From Symsagittifera roscoffensis (Eukaryota; Xenacoelomorpha; Acoela; Convolutidae): a DNA stretch of 64,000 nucleotides. This document shows, piece after piece, positions 46,104-57,506 of the stretch (the stretch's first letter is position 1; each line of letters opens with the position of its first letter). Below the pieces are notes generated by a model that searched no databases, was not told where the DNA came from, and was given only the letters and a program-made list of their open reading frames with translations. A program made the translations under genes and the position numbers. The stretch lies in NCBI RefSeq assembly GCF_963678635.1, contig NC_087070.1, positions 1,418,512 through 1,482,511 of the forward strand. The letters run 5' to 3'.

Positions 46104-46904
46104 AGGGCTGACTCTAGGGTAATCGCTCGGTAATCACTCTAGGGTAGCTCGCGGACTGTCCCGGGTGCTTCTTGAATTGTCTGCATATCTTGTGGTACTT
46201 GTTGTCGGGTTTAATATCCACCAGAAACTTCCCTTTACGGTTCGGTGGGGCCTTTTCTCTCACCTGCTGACGGATGTCCGTCAATTATTTCGTATTCAGT
46301 GGTCCCACAGTGTTGTCTCTGGGCAGAACTTCCAAATCCGCCAACCGCAAAGTAGTGGCGGAGCTGAATTGCTCCTCTTCGGCCAAAAGGCAGTCCACGC
46401 TCCCTATCCGGTACAGGCCTGGCACCGTACGGTCTTGCCCGTTAAGCATCTTCCTCGCATCCGGAAGGCAGGTCAACTTCTTCATGTTCAACTTAATCGC
46501 CATGTCTGCTGTAGATTGTCCCCAGGGATGAGGATCTGGCCTGTTCCTCAGCAACTCACTGATCCTGGTCGTATTGATCACCGCTGCAGGATCCACTTGG
46601 GATATCCTTTGAGCCGCTGGCGTCCTTGAGGTTGGGCTGCACTGCCCGCAGTTGCCTGGTGAGCCACATTCTGTGGTGGGCCACCTCTCGTCCCAAGTCG
46701 ATTTTCCAAGGATCGATCTCGCGGAGCAGGGGCGGTCCCCAACCTCTCTCTCACGTCAGAGCTGGGAGTGGGCTGCACCACGTTTGCCTCTGTGGCTAGA
46801 GGTCCTGGACGACTCGCAAGAGGCCGAGGGACGTGGGATCTCACCTTGCCTGCAGGGCTACCCCTTGCCACCGGGTTGACCATTGTCCGCAGCTCGGTTT
46901 CCAT
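46104..46904 (-). pseudogene. ORF2 linker, copy 2
   Basis: Pieces 46904-46578 (Arg/Pro-rich, low complexity) and 46596-46285 (NMKKLTCLPDARKMLNG, TVPGLYRIGSVDCL). The second matches copy 1 near 15680-15770. SGNH domain 1, expected before it, is absent: the coiled coil at 47103 is followed within about 200 bases by the low-complexity linker. Confidence 0.5.
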
Positions 46905-47102
46905 TTCTTCTTTTTTTGTTTGGTAGGTGCCTGAGGTGCCAAGTAGGTATCTGAGGGATCAAGTATCGTAATTCTTGCATTTGAAGGCGAGCTCATTCGT
47001 TGAGACAGTCACGTCACTCGGTTTACAGAGCTCCTGAGCCTAAGCCTTGGCCGTCGTATCAGGGCTCATCATTGCCAGGACATCCGGTGACAACCTACTC
47101 AC

Positions 47103-47757
47103 TCACTTGTAGAGCTCTTTCAGGTGCTTGATGTCCTCCTCCTTGAAAGCGATCTGTAACTCGTCGTACTTTCTCTTCCATTCGTCACGATCCTTCGCTT
47201 TCTCCTTATACTCGTCAAACTTGGCGCACAATTCTTTACAGTCTATGTCTCTCTTCTCGAGAGTTTCACTGGTCTCCGCCGTCTGTATTTCGATCTCGTT
47301 CATTCTCACATTCTTTGATGGAGGAGCTGCGGTTGGTGAGGCCACAAAATGGGATGGGGGCGGCCCGTCGCGTGATCTTTTTTATCCGAAGAGAGGCTGC
47401 GCTGAGGAACTGGAGCGTATCGGCACTGGCATTTCTCCCAGCCTATAGTCTCTCTGTTCGCCTAGACCCAGCTCACGAGCTAGGTCATGCCCAGATATCT
47501 CTCCGCGTCTCCATTGCTTGAGTCGATTCTGGTTCCGCTCGGCGGTACCGGTCGCCGAAAGCCAGCATTAAAACTACTTCTGTGGGGCGGTCCCCACGGC
47601 CTTCTCTTCACATAGCATTCAGGAGTGCGACGGTGAACATCGCGGAATCCGGTTCTTCTAGTCCAAAATTACAATCAATCAGGCGCCGGTTTATCTCGTC
47701 TAGAGTCATTCCTAGGCTCGCTGAGATAAAATCCATCAAGTCGTTAGTATCACCCAT
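47103..47757 (-). pseudogene. ORF2 N-terminal helix and coiled coil, copy 2
   Basis: The Met near 47757 (MGDTND) starts LDEINRRLIDCNFGL and MFTVALLNAM, aligned with copy 1 (LDELYRRLRDLDYTQ, MAVMLNAI). After a broken stretch, 47345-47103 gives a short coiled coil (CAKFDEYKEKAKDRDEWKRKYDE). It is much shorter than the coiled coil of copy 1. Confidence 0.6.
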
Positions 47758-48177
47758 GCTTCTTCGTGTAGGTCTCGTGTCTTCTTTCTTCAATTTCAAT
47801 TCAGATTTAGTAATTAAACGTGCGATCAATCACGATCTACAATACAAGTCACAACTTAGATTAATCCATCCGAGCTGCTTCATCTTGATAATAAAATATT
47901 ATTCAAATCTTTTAAAAACAGTCCATTGAAAATCTTTTTTTGTTTTTAGTTTAAAAGCTAGCACCTGTGATCTCGTCAAAATAATTTAATTGAGCGTTGT
48001 CACCTTTCGTACCTGGAGTGTTCCAGGTTTCCATCACATAAACTTCACTTAAAACGTAATCAAACAATAACATAACATAAGACTATCACATAAAATTCTA
48101 ATACCTAATGAACATCCAAAAACCTAATCATAATGCCTAAAAAGTAAACCTAACCCGAATTCAGATAATTTTTCCTA
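47758..48177 (-). other. Non-coding spacer between macro domain and ORF2, copy 2
   Basis: AT-rich, without a long ORF. It parallels the 0.5-kb spacer of copy 1 (12998-13509), supporting the view that ORF2 is a separate cistron rather than a continuation of pol. No 20-bp repeat array is present here. Confidence 0.55.
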
Positions 48178-48921
48178 CGTAAGTATACTTCTTTGTCCGT
48201 CTCCGAAAATATTACATGTTTTAGGGCATATAGCTCTCTCGGATGCAATTTTCCCCTATTGGGATCAGAGACTGGTGAAGAGAGAGAGAGGTCACTATCT
48301 CTCAGCCAGAAAATCCCTGAGTCGAGATATGGCCAGCACTAAGCTTTCGGGAATTACGTGTTGTTCAGTGGCCTTAATTACCAGGAAACACAAATAATTC
48401 CCTGGTATCTGTGACGCAACAGGGGAACGCGCTATCATCCCTCCTACATCAGGCCTCTATTTCCATAAAAACTCGATATTCTTGTACTCTCTCTTAAAGT
48501 CGGCCGCTAAGGCTGTCTTAAAACTTACATCCGCGGTTATCGCTATAGCGCTCGTATGTTCCGTGAGTATGAAATCACTGTCTGTGATAACGATGTTGTT
48601 TGAGTAGTGACTTGTTAAATCAAAATATGATTCAAAAACTTGTCCAAAAGGCGGTTTGTTAGCATTTTCGCTCTCTGTTTCTGATTCCCCTGTCTCTCTT
48701 GCCGATTTAAACTTTTTGATCATAAGGTTTTTGATGTGGGTGAGTCCTAACCCACTCCCCGGAGAAAAATATCCATCGACGTCCTCGTCGATTGCCCAAG
48801 ATTGAGCAGATGGAGATTTGATTCTGGAACGCGTAAGACCATCTGGAGCGACCCAGTTGGACTCAGTGTTGTCGTGACTGATGTATTTGATGCTATTTTG
48901 ATCGACATCTCGAATCGTCAA
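48178..48921 (-). pseudogene. Macro-like domain downstream of integrase, copy 2
   Basis: Charged linker, then NNIVITDSDFILTEHTS, AIAITADVSFKTALAADFKREYKNIEFLW, a stop (TAG at about 48457), PGNYLCFLVIKA, LAISRLRDFLAE and, after a frameshift near 48280, NRGKLHPRELYALKHVIFSETD. It aligns along its whole length with the macro domain of copy 1 with conserved ITDSDF, ADxSFK, ADFKREY, YLCFLV and RGKLxPRELYA. The glycine-rich ADP-ribose loop is altered in the same way in both copies, so the change predates their split. Confidence 0.72.
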
Positions 48922-48923
48922 GA

Positions 48924-49682
48924 TTATCTCTTTTGGATTTGCTGGCAGATCATGGAGCTACTCGAGCACTTTGTCAAATCTAGCTCATGCATTTGCTCCA
49001 TCTCCGGTTCGAACTCCACTTCCGGTTCAAAGCAATCGTCGATCCAATCCTGTTCTGCGTCGTTGAGCAGGTCGATCTCTTGTGGCACCACTACTTGGTC
49101 CAGGCCCACAAGCGAGCCCATCATGTCGCTCAAAACTATCCTTTCTATGACAAAATCCTCGCCATACGGGTTGTATTTCTCCTTATTCTTTCCTCTTTTA
49201 CTCTGGTGTGGTTCCATGGTGAAGGGAAAGTCAGGCTGAACTCCTTTATCAACTTCAGTTTGCTCTGGGCAGTTCCAGTCTTCTTTGGCATATGGAAGAG
49301 TCTCGCTCGTTTAACTCTAGAACTCTAGGTCCAGTGGCAGATCGCAATTATATACGACCTCAATCCCGTCATTTTTGTCGCACGTGCCTCTTTCAATCAC
49401 CTCGCAGGTAGGATCCACTATCAAGTAGTCCTCATCATGCAAGTCGGCCGGAATAGATTATTCCTCTGATGAGGAATTGTGTGGCTTGATGTTTTTGTAT
49501 CGAGCTGCCCGTCCGGTGCTCAATCGATAAAAACGACCTCCTTGGTGCACTTCAGTTATTTGAAATAGACCACGCCATTTATTCAGTAACTTTTTGGTTC
49601 CTTTTGATGGAACTACCTCCTGGAACACCCAGACATATTTTCCGACCGAGTAAGCTTTTGCAATTGAGTGTCCTTTTATCAA
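48924..49682 (-). pseudogene. Integrase GPY/F tail and acidic linker, copy 2
   Basis: 49682-49458 is VGKYVWVFQEVVPSKGTKKLLNKWRGLFQITEV and LSTGRAARYKNIKPH, an almost intact GPY/F module. 49217-48924 is an acidic linker (EVEFEPEMEQMHELD) corresponding to 11880-12162 of copy 1, including a shared 'YGEDFVIERI' / 'YGDDFLIDKI' segment. Confidence 0.75.
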
Positions 49683-49685
49683 ATC

Positions 49686-50620
49686 TCATTTTTTGTCTAA
49701 TTTGAGCCTGTTGCGTGTTCCTTCTGCATAGATACTTGAGATCCTGCTGCCTCTGATCACATCACGCACATACTTTTGCGGTGCCGTTTTTTTTCCTCCG
49801 TACTCAGGGTAGAAGAACGTTAATGGTAGAGCTTTCTCGTGACCGGTTAACATCATATGCGGGCTTATTCCCGTGATAGAGTGTTCGCTGCTATTATAAG
49901 CGCCCATTACGTGCGGCAAGTGCCTATCCCAGTCGTCCATATATCGTGAGCATTAAACCCTCAACATTGACACCAACGTGCGATTCTGCCTTCCAAAAAG
50001 GCCATTCGTTTGTGGGTGATAAATGGTAGAGTGGGCTTCTGCCACTTGTGACCTCTTCATTAACTCTTTTGTGAGATAACCCACGAATGCTTTGCCATTT
50101 TCTGATTGGAATGTGATTGGGCAGCCTTGTCTCGCTATTCATACATTTATTAGGTGATCGCATGTTTCTTCCCCCGTTGCTGTCATGCAGGGAGCTGCTT
50201 CTGCGTATTTTGTGAAATGATCAATCATCACCAGCACTTGATTATAGCCCGTGGCTGTCATTCATATTTTCTGATGATCGATTTGCACCAGCCCATTGAA
50301 TCCTGTTGACTCTATTGACTACAGAGGAAACCTCAGCTTCCTGGGGTCCCTTGCCTGCTGACATGACGAGCATACCGAGATCCATTTCTCACAGGCCTTC
50401 TTCAATCCTTGCCACTCAAATCGCTTCTCTATCCGGTTACACAATTTGTCCATGCCTTGATGGCCTATCTGATCATGTTAAGGAAAGAACAATTCAGTTT
50501 GGTATAACTGTGGTAGCACTGTCGAATTATATTTGTAAAAGACTTTGTCCTCTTCCTTGCGTTTTCAGGCCACGACCCCTTCTTTATTCAAGTACAACAA
50601 GTCCTTTCTCTTTAAATAAA
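49686..50620 (-). pseudogene. Integrase with damaged catalytic residues, copy 2
   Basis: Pieces down to 49686 carry the HHCC region (near 50470-50380), VQIDHQK, FQSENGKAFVGYL, HPQTNGLFGRQNRTL and PHMMLTGHEKALPL. In copy 1 the second catalytic residue is Asp (SDNG) and the third is Glu (LVERQ); here they read Glu and Gly. The first Asp is kept. Several stops interrupt it. It cannot be an active integrase. Confidence 0.85.
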
Positions 50621-51823
50621 ATTGCTTTAGAATCTTATAGCTGTCTTTTTCCAAATAACCTTTGTCAGATGCTCCGTTTTTGATCCATATCTTTAGATTA
50701 CTCTCATTCTATCATTTCGCTAAGCGCCTAAAAGATCCGAGAGTCTGTACTTGGCTTTCAGATATGTCTTCATCACAATTACTTGTCCGCTAACTATCTC
50801 CGGTGCATGGGCAATGTCCATCAACTTAACCCACCATATCTTTTTCAAAAGTGTCGCTTCTTGCACTGATGGTTCAAGGTTGGTCCGGATGACCGTAGCA
50901 TGCGGAAGTAACCTAGTCGGAAGTTTCGACACTGCTGTTAATTCAAGCTCATTTGCCACATTATCAACTACCGTGCCTTCTTCATCGGAGATATATCGGT
51001 TTCTGTCTGGGTCTTCATGCATTTCTCTATCCAGCCCGCGCTGGCTTCCATTCTACTAGCAAAAAATGAATCAAGGTTTCTGAGACGTCGGATAATTGGA
51101 TGTAGTTTCTGATACATTCTCCCAAGGCTGAGACTGCGAGTCATCACTTGAGCTGATGGATTCTGCATCATCGTCTTCTGATTTGTTTATGATGTTTCTC
51201 GACACCCCGGACAAAATTCTGTCCCTTGGTCGCTCCGAAGTCGACTCCCCGGACAACATTCTGTCCCTTGGTCGCTTCGACATTGTCTCCCCGGACAAGT
51301 CATCTTGTCCAGGCCCGAAGGTGCATGACTCCCCGAACAACGTCTTGTCTCCGGATGAACAGTCCGAATTCGGCTCGTACTCCTCCTTCGTCTCGGTTAA
51401 CTGGACGCTTTTTGTTACGTTGGTTCTTAATTCAACACTGACCTCTTGAGCGGTTTGAGTAGCGACCGTTTGTTGACACTCCCTATACGGAGACCTCAGA
51501 AGGAGATCTTTCGGAATCGAACTCACTATCTGATTCACTATCGATCGGCACTCCAGTTCAACGTCCCGACTCCGAATTGCTACTGGTCTCTTCTCCGTTT
51601 TTTGGTGATTGCCAACCTCTGCATGGTCTCCACCATTCATTGTCATGCCGTTCAACCTCTCTGTCAAGCAGGTCACGGAGTTTCAGCATGACATCCGGTG
51701 CCAGGTTCACCGTCTTGTTTAGCAGGGCTATGCTGTTGATATCCAGCCTGGTCAGTTCTTGCTGCACCAGGTTTGATCGAACTAGCAAATTAAACGGAAC
51801 TGGATCACCTTTAGCCAACATTT
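50621..51823 (-). pseudogene. Acidic linker between RNase H and integrase, copy 2
   Basis: Pieces 51821-51558, 51676-51071 and 51022-50720. A Ser/Asp/Glu-rich low-complexity region includes two short repeats of the type 'FGxxRPRDRxLSGxS' near 51200-51300. The final part, VSGQVIVMKTYLKAKYRLSDLL, aligns with copy 1 near 10385-10450. No domain is recognised. Confidence 0.65.
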
Positions 51824-52300
51824 TTATCTCAGCAGCCGTTTCAACGGAAGTTCGGGGTGTCCTGGTATGAGGTGCCCGGACTTGTCAAGCCACTTGGTGG
51901 GTGGCAGATTGTCATAGGTCTCCTTATCCAGAAATGAGAAACCATCCTTGATTTCTGCCTGGTTAGCCTGCTTCTCCTCTAATCGCTCATAGAACTCAGT
52001 CTTCTTGCTGAGGCTGACGGCATTCTGGTGTTTGTCACGGGTTCCATGCTCTATGATTATGTGATAGCCGTCCAGACGCACGATCCAGCGACCAATGTAG
52101 CTTTGGTCCATCGAATAAGTCTTCAGCCAGGCAACAGCACAATTGTCTACACGCAACTTGAAGGGAGCACTCCCTAAGTAGGCTCTGTATTTTTGATACA
52201 CCGTGTTTCATTTCATTGTCGCTCAGGACTTTATCCCCTTCTCAGGACATTATCCCCTGATGCGTCTGTATCTAATACAAACATCCCCTTTTCTGTCGGC
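51824..52300 (-). pseudogene. RNase H domain, copy 2 (internally deleted)
   Basis: Reads LDTDASG near 52270, then loses the middle part and resumes with KYRAYLGSAPFKLRVDNCAVAWLKTY and DKHQNAVSLSK. Copy 1 has DKHQNADSLSK; the final catalytic Asp is Val here. The segment between the first Asp and 'KYRAYLG' is about 25-30 codons shorter than in copy 1. Confidence 0.8.
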
Positions 52301-52925
52301 ATGCCGAGGACCGGAGCCTCGCAAAGTTCGCGCTTGGTGTTCCCAAAGGAAACTTGAGCCTCGTCAGTCCAGCTGAATTTCTTAACCTTATTTTGCATCA
52401 ACTGCTGCATAGGTTATGTCTTGTCAGCATACCCTTTGATAAACTCTCGGTAATAATTAGCGAAACCGAGAAAGCTCATCAATTGTGTGTCGGTCTTCCG
52501 TGCTTTCCATGTCAACACTGCTTCAACCGCTTCTGGTCTTACTCCGTGCTTATCTACTAGACGGCCCAGATACTTGATTGAGTCTTTCAGGATTTCGCAC
52601 TTGGAAGGTTTGCAATTCAGGCCGGCCTTTTTCATGCAAGTGAAGACTTCGTATAGTCTCTCTATATGGTCCTCCAGCGCCGGTGTCGCTATCATCACGT
52701 CATCAACGTAACACATTATAAGGTTGCCATACTTCTTGGTCACATTCGTTAGTGCCTGGGCCATCAATCGTTGGAATGTGGCCGTCGCATTGCATAGTCC
52801 AAACGGCATTCTTTTCCACTGGAACAGCCCCAGTTCACACGCGAAGCCCGTTTTCTCTCCACCCTGCTTTCTGAGGGGCACTTGTCAGAACGCAGAGCCC
52901 AAATCCAACGCCGTGAAGAAATAGG
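52301..52925 (-). pseudogene. Reverse transcriptase C-terminal half, copy 2
   Basis: Starts at FFTALDLGSAF (motif A, Asp present), then a TGA where copy 1 has the Trp of AFWQ, GFACELGLFQWKRMPFGLCNATATFQRL, CYVDDVMIATP (catalytic Asp pair present), KPSKCEILKDSIKYLG, LMSFLGFANYYREF. The element's similarity ends abruptly just before motif A near 52925. Confidence 0.9.
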
Positions 52926-53622
52926 TTCTTTTACTGGGTAATTATTTTAATAACTTACCGTCATTTCTAAAATTTAAAAATTAAATAAACAATTTTGTCT
53001 CGCTACTTTCCCGTTTCCACTGACTAACACTAGCTAACAACTCCATGCGACTGACCCTGGTCAAAAAAGTTCCTAGGTAAACGTCGTTTTTCAGCATCAG
53101 GTGAAAATCATAGACAGAAGTTAGGTTTTAGGTTTACTCGTTTGAAGAGCACGTCAGCCACGTAGTCGGTAATGTTTGAGCGGCTCACACTCGAATAAGC
53201 GGCTGGCAGAACGATCAATGTCCAGCATTGACTAATGACTAAGAATATCTACTCTAAGTTCGTTAGTCACAAGATTTCAGGATTTTACCGAAGAGCCTAT
53301 ATAGCGACATCTGGTTGACCAGGGAACATTTGACCTTCATTGCAAATTTGCTTAACGCCTGAAAACAGACAATTTGTTTCTAGTGGCGATCAACCAAAAT
53401 GATCTGCATTTTGCAAAAGGAATATATAAAAAGTGATGAAATGTTAGATATGTTTTGGAAACAATTTGTTTTTGTTGTTATATCTTGACCTCCCTCAGTT
53501 TAACTCACTGTCAATGCTCGATTTCTTGCAAGGGGTCAACCTGTTTTTTCTACTTCGGAGTCAATCTGACCTTGGGTTTCATATGAAAGTAAGAGCGATT
53601 CGAAGACTTCATTCAATATGGA
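52926..53622. other. AT-rich sequence upstream of truncated copy 2
   Basis: No gene or repeat recognised. The element boundary is abrupt. Confidence 0.35.
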
Positions 53623-53925
53623 ATGCATTTCGATTTCTTAGGCATCCCTGCACATTACAGTCCGCCAGATGCACCTCTCACTCTATTGGACACATCCGAT
53701 CAGCAAGTCCGCAGCTCAGCTTCCAGTGGTTTCGTGCTGATTGAGCGCAACTCCCAATTAGTCGCATTTATAAATGCTTCATTCTTTCGAATCTGGGACC
53801 GCGCGACTGTGGCCAAAACTGAAAGCATCGCATTATTGGACTACGTGCTGGATCCAGTAGACGTCACACAGATTGGTTGCGCATCTGCTGACAGCTATTT
53901 CTTTAACTTCTCTATATTTTCCTAA
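53623..53925 (+). other. Unrecognised ORF of 100 residues
   Basis: An open frame (HFDFLGIPAHYSPPDAP, then SGFVLIERNSQLVAFINASFF) with ordinary amino-acid composition. It might be an exon or an element remnant. I recognise no family and no splice sites were worked out, so it is recorded only as a possibility. Confidence 0.25.
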
Positions 53926-54762
53926 ATTTCTACAATCAAAATCTTCATCGCAAACAAGATCTCCTAGTCTGTGGAAGGTATCTTATACGGAAGAGGAGCA
54001 AACATTCCGTATATATATAACTGGTCATTCAACCCAGTGAAATTCGCCAGTTGCGGTCGACCACCCGTCTTTTTTTATCACCAAGGGAAACGGTGTACTG
54101 TTATGAAAGAGGGTGGCAGCAGGTATTCTTAACAATGTCATGATTTGCGTTAAAGGTGCATGCGAAGAGTGCTCATTATCTGAATCGGCTGTGATAAGTT
54201 TGCGAGCCATGTTGAGTTACGCTGCCTTGTACATCACAAGTTGAGTTTCCCACATCAGAAAATTAACATCTCTATTCCAACAGTAGGCAGTTAGCAGGAT
54301 AAGGTACTGCTTCTTGGCTGGATTGCCTATCTCTGTAACAAATCCAGAAACTGAGGTTTTAGATTCAATAGGAAAAATTATTTTGTTCTTCTGTCTGGTG
54401 TCTCCGGTTCGCACCATTTATCTGCCATGAGTTGCTGCCAAAGATTCACGTGACCTCTCAACTTGTACATGGTTGTAACTGACAAATCCTACTGGTTTGA
54501 TTCCTGTTTGGAGAGAACTCAAATGCATAAGCCTCCAATCAGTAAATTTATCTAAAGTTTCCCTGCAGTTCTGAGGTCGCGTTCATTGCCAGCTTTTGTC
54601 GTGGGCCTCTCATGTCACGGGATATCTCTGAAGCTTCAACTATTTCAACTACCCACTGCATTCCTCTTGAGCGCTCAAGAAGTGAGTCTACGGGGGTCCT
54701 TCATTCAGCGTCACTTCTTACATCTTTGCTATCAGCGTCGGCTGAATTGAATCTTTGGACTG
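53926..54762. other. Unassigned stretch, possible element remnant
   Basis: Minus-strand open pieces (54417-54217, 54210-54025) follow the fragment at 54763-55177 in the same orientation. One has LITADSDNEHSS, faintly like the S-D block of SGNH-like domain 2. This is too weak to assign. Confidence 0.25.
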
Positions 54763-55177
54763 TCATCTCGAACCTGATCTATGAGGACGACCCCAGCCTG
54801 TTAACTGCGGGAGCGTTGGGCCAAGAATTCTCTCTGGCGTCCTGGGTTCCGCTGATCTGAACGTTGGATGCACGGTCTTCATCAAGTTGGCTTCCAGCTG
54901 ACTTAGGTGTTCATGAAAAAGAGCATCTTTCCATGCCATACCAATTGGCGTAACAGAATGAGTTGAGACATAGTCGCCGTACTTCCAACTTAAAGAGTTC
55001 CAACTTTCGGTTGTAGGCGAGGAGCATTGCTTTGAGCCAAAAAAAAACACAACGGGCGGACTTGGGCCCTGTTTGGGTCAGCTTTTTCCCTGCCGGAAGC
55101 TCCCACCTCCAGTCGCAGCTATAAACAACATGGGCGACGGACAAACTTAAGCTGACGAAGAGCCAATGACTCTGCAA
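54763..55177 (-). pseudogene. Fragment of ORF2 SGNH domain 1 (copy 4)
   Basis: On the minus strand, DYVSTHSVTPIGMAWKDALF and HEHLSQLEANLMKTVHPTF align with copy 1 DGIHFDRHRGLEWLNDVF and QRHINELEADMLETAQFTF, that is the DxxH block and the helix after it. The Asp is kept, and the His of DxxH is at the expected position (DYVSTH has one extra residue, so alignment is uncertain). Another frame upstream (LLAYNRKLELFKLEVRR) resembles copy 1 MEMNEKVRVLNEIIKQ. It is outside copy 2, so it comes from another insertion. Confidence 0.5.
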
Positions 55178-55206
55178 CGAAAGTCAACCAATAAATCCGG
55201 AGTGAG

Positions 55207-55422
55207 TTATGGACCCTTTGCCATCTGTTCTTTGGCCACCCTCTCTAAGTTCCCCTTTTCTTTTCCCTCACGCGCGATGTAGAATCCAACGTCATTCACG
55301 TTCTCCCTCCATTCAAGTTGGGAAACATCCATGGCCACCGCTAAGTTGCGTTGTGGCATTTCGGTAGTGATGGTGTCTAGCAATAATATGATTGCGGGTT
55401 TTAAATCGCACGTGCGCTCCAA
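55207..55422 (-). other. Charged ORF upstream of the copy 4 fragment
   Basis: 72 residues, helical (SQLEWRENVNDVGFYIAREG, NLERVAKEQMAKG). It may be the preceding part of ORF2 in the copy 4 fragment; no clear alignment was found. Confidence 0.3.
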
Positions 55423-56502
55423 TTTACAAGATGAGCTCTTATAAGATAGCCATAGCTTAGTTAACCTTGAATAATTAATCTTCGGGTTACGCCTCTGACT
55501 GGTTTACTAAAAAGACGAGGCTAGAAAAGAAGCAATTCGGCTGTTATTACCGTATTGCGACAGAACAAGTGACAAGAGAGCTTCTAAAGCTAAAGCTAGC
55601 CAACAGTTATTTTTTGAAATCATCTGAAATCAATCATTCATTCCTGTCTCAGTGGGTTATTTGTCTTCTTGCTTTTTGTATCCTTTCTCAAACTTAATTC
55701 ATTTTCTAATGGTAATCAAACACTTTCACGGCCAACAAAAATATCCCGAACTGTCCAGCTTAAATTTTCATGAAGCCCGCGCGTCCAAAAGATACAAAGA
55801 AAAAAACATTTTTTTAAAAGTTTTTAACGTTTTTCTAAGACATTAAAAATCAGATTTCAGAAAAGAGCATTTTTGATTCATTTCACTCTACAATTGTTTC
55901 AGATATGTTATTTTGAAATGTTATTGAAAACTGTATGAACTAAAATTGTTAAAATTGCAAGAAGAAAAAAATCAATTTCTCTCGAAATATACGGAGAAAA
56001 AACTTATGATCATCATCTATCTATCATGTTTGACTTCTTAGTTACTTAAATAATTATAAAAGTAGATGGTATTAAATCATAAATTAATTTCAATTACGAA
56101 AAATTAGTTGATTGTGCATTTTCTATCTACATTTACTGAGATCAAATTATTTTAAAATTTTTCAAATGTACAAATAGTTAACAATGATTGCTATTGTATT
56201 AAATTTTCACGACTGAAACATCAACTGCACAATATCCTTATTTTGCTAGAAGAAAAACTTTTACAACATGTTGGCAAGTCTGATGAAATTAGAATCGACT
56301 CAGATTATTACAGAGATTAGTGAAAAATTGGTTCTTGGTTATTAGGAAATTTCAAGTTCAGTATTTCAATTGAAGATCTCAGTTTTTCAGTTCAGGTACA
56401 GTTTTGACTCAGACTCGGCCAATTTTCAAACATCTCAGGAAATAATGTTAGCGTGTCAAAAGTTTCGACTTCAGAAGAAAGACTGATCAAGAAGTTTTGA
56501 CT
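55423..56502. other. AT-rich 3' region of the phosphatase gene
   Basis: AT-rich sequence downstream of the phosphatase stop codon (minus strand). It likely holds the 3' UTR, though no polyadenylation signal was pinned down. No other gene seen. Confidence 0.4.
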
Positions 56503-56988
56503 TTAGAAATAGAGAACACTTTCCTGGCATTGAGTTGAGATCGCATTCCGGTATTTAGAATCGCATCTGAAAGAAACACTATTTGCCCTATTTAGCTTAT
56601 GACTCAGTTTCGTCTGGGGCGATTGAGGCTCCGCATCTGCAGGCGAGGGGGGCAGCTGAACAATCAAGTTTCGAGGCAGTAAAAGAGTTTCTCGTTCAGC
56701 CGAATCATCGTCGTCTCTTCCGTTACGGCACGAATGTCTGTCTAAGTATTCAGCCGAGCGGTTCAGTGAACTATTCAACTTGGTCGGCCTTCTCAGGGGT
56801 ATGCTTGTAGTGTATCGTCTGGGGCTAATTTGGGTGGCTGCAGGGGGTAAAAGAGGGTAGTTGTTTTGAGTGTAGAAAGCGAGCGAGGTCAGTTGCATGG
56901 GGCTTGCAGAGAGACGATGTTGTGGGGATAACACTCGGCGTTGTCGGGCGTATTCGGCCACACATTGAAATAAGTACAAGTAATCTTC
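56503..56988 (-). CDS. Receptor-type tyrosine phosphatase (type V), terminal exon
   Basis: Acceptor ...CTTGCTTTCAG at 56989 opens the exon in phase 0; TAA stop at 56503-56505. It begins EDYLYLFQCVAEYARQRR, which occupies the place of the last helix of RPTP gamma/zeta D2 domains ('EQYQFLYK' helix), and then runs into a tail of about 140 residues, rich in Ser, Pro and Arg with an acidic DDDD patch, ending in CQESVLYF. Vertebrate gamma/zeta tails are shorter, so the tail is an extension. A segment NRANSVSFR looks like a phosphorylation or 14-3-3-type site (inference). The exon could also splice onward internally, but the ORF reaches a stop without needing this. Confidence 0.8.
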   Translation of the reverse strand, partial: EDYLYLFQCVAEYARQRRVLSPQHRLSASPMQLTSLAFYTQNNYPLLPPAATQISPRRYTTSIPLRRPTKLNSSLNRSAEYLDRHSCRNGRDDDDSAERETLLLPRNLIVQLPPSPADAEPQSPQTKLSHKLNRANSVSFRCDSKYRNAISTQCQESVLYF

Positions 56989-57506
56989 CTGAAAGCAAGT
57001 CGTCACTGTAATTTCTAAGTTTAATACAAAAAAGTTTTAAATTTTCTTAACTAAAGATTCGTAGGAACAGAGCAACGTTCTTTATCAACAGCTTAGTTTG
57101 TATCACTGCAGCTTATTTATAGCTTATTTAACTTTTAATTTTAAATTCTCCAAAATTGTTGTCGTTCTTTTTTTCTTCTATCGGTTTTGCTCAACAAATT
57201 TTATGTATTGTAACATTTTGGCTTGTGCGGTTGTTTTTATCATTTCCTTGTCTTGCGTATTATAACTTTACGATGCATAAGCGGTACCAGGTTGATTGTT
57301 TCTACCCTAGAGAGTTTTAGGGGTGAGAAGGGGGGGGGGGTTAAATTGGTTTTTAGTTGGAGTTTTTAGCCAAACAGAATCGAGTATTGTACAGGCAGTG
57401 CATACATTTCTATCCAAATTAAAGATGGGCGGATGATCTTAACTTAGTCTAATGAATCAACCGGCTAATAGCACCCCGTTCCTGTGCGGTGCCTTATTTT
57501 GCGAAC
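56989..57506 (-). other. Phosphatase intron (518 bp)
   Basis: Short intron with GT..AG borders as given for the flanking exons. A G run lies near 57330-57340. Nothing else seen. Confidence 0.75.

Larger units (their letters stand above)
40607..52925 (-). mobile_element. Giant gypsy element, 5'-truncated (copy 2)
   Basis: Right to left: RT from motif A (52925), RNase H, acidic linker, integrase, GPY/F tail, macro domain, spacer, ORF2 with N-terminal helix, coiled coil, SGNH-like domain 2, central region, basic region and Cys/His domain. Order and relative spacing follow copy 1. Missing are gag, protease, the RT N-terminal half and SGNH domain 1. The DNA differs from copy 1 throughout, so similarity of the protein order is informative. 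It is dead: several stops, and catalytic residues of integrase and RNase H are changed. Confidence 0.85.

Noticed and set aside
56583-56810. Plus-strand ORF over the terminal phosphatase exon
   Set aside because: Shadow of the minus-strand exon, which has family similarity and a splice site.
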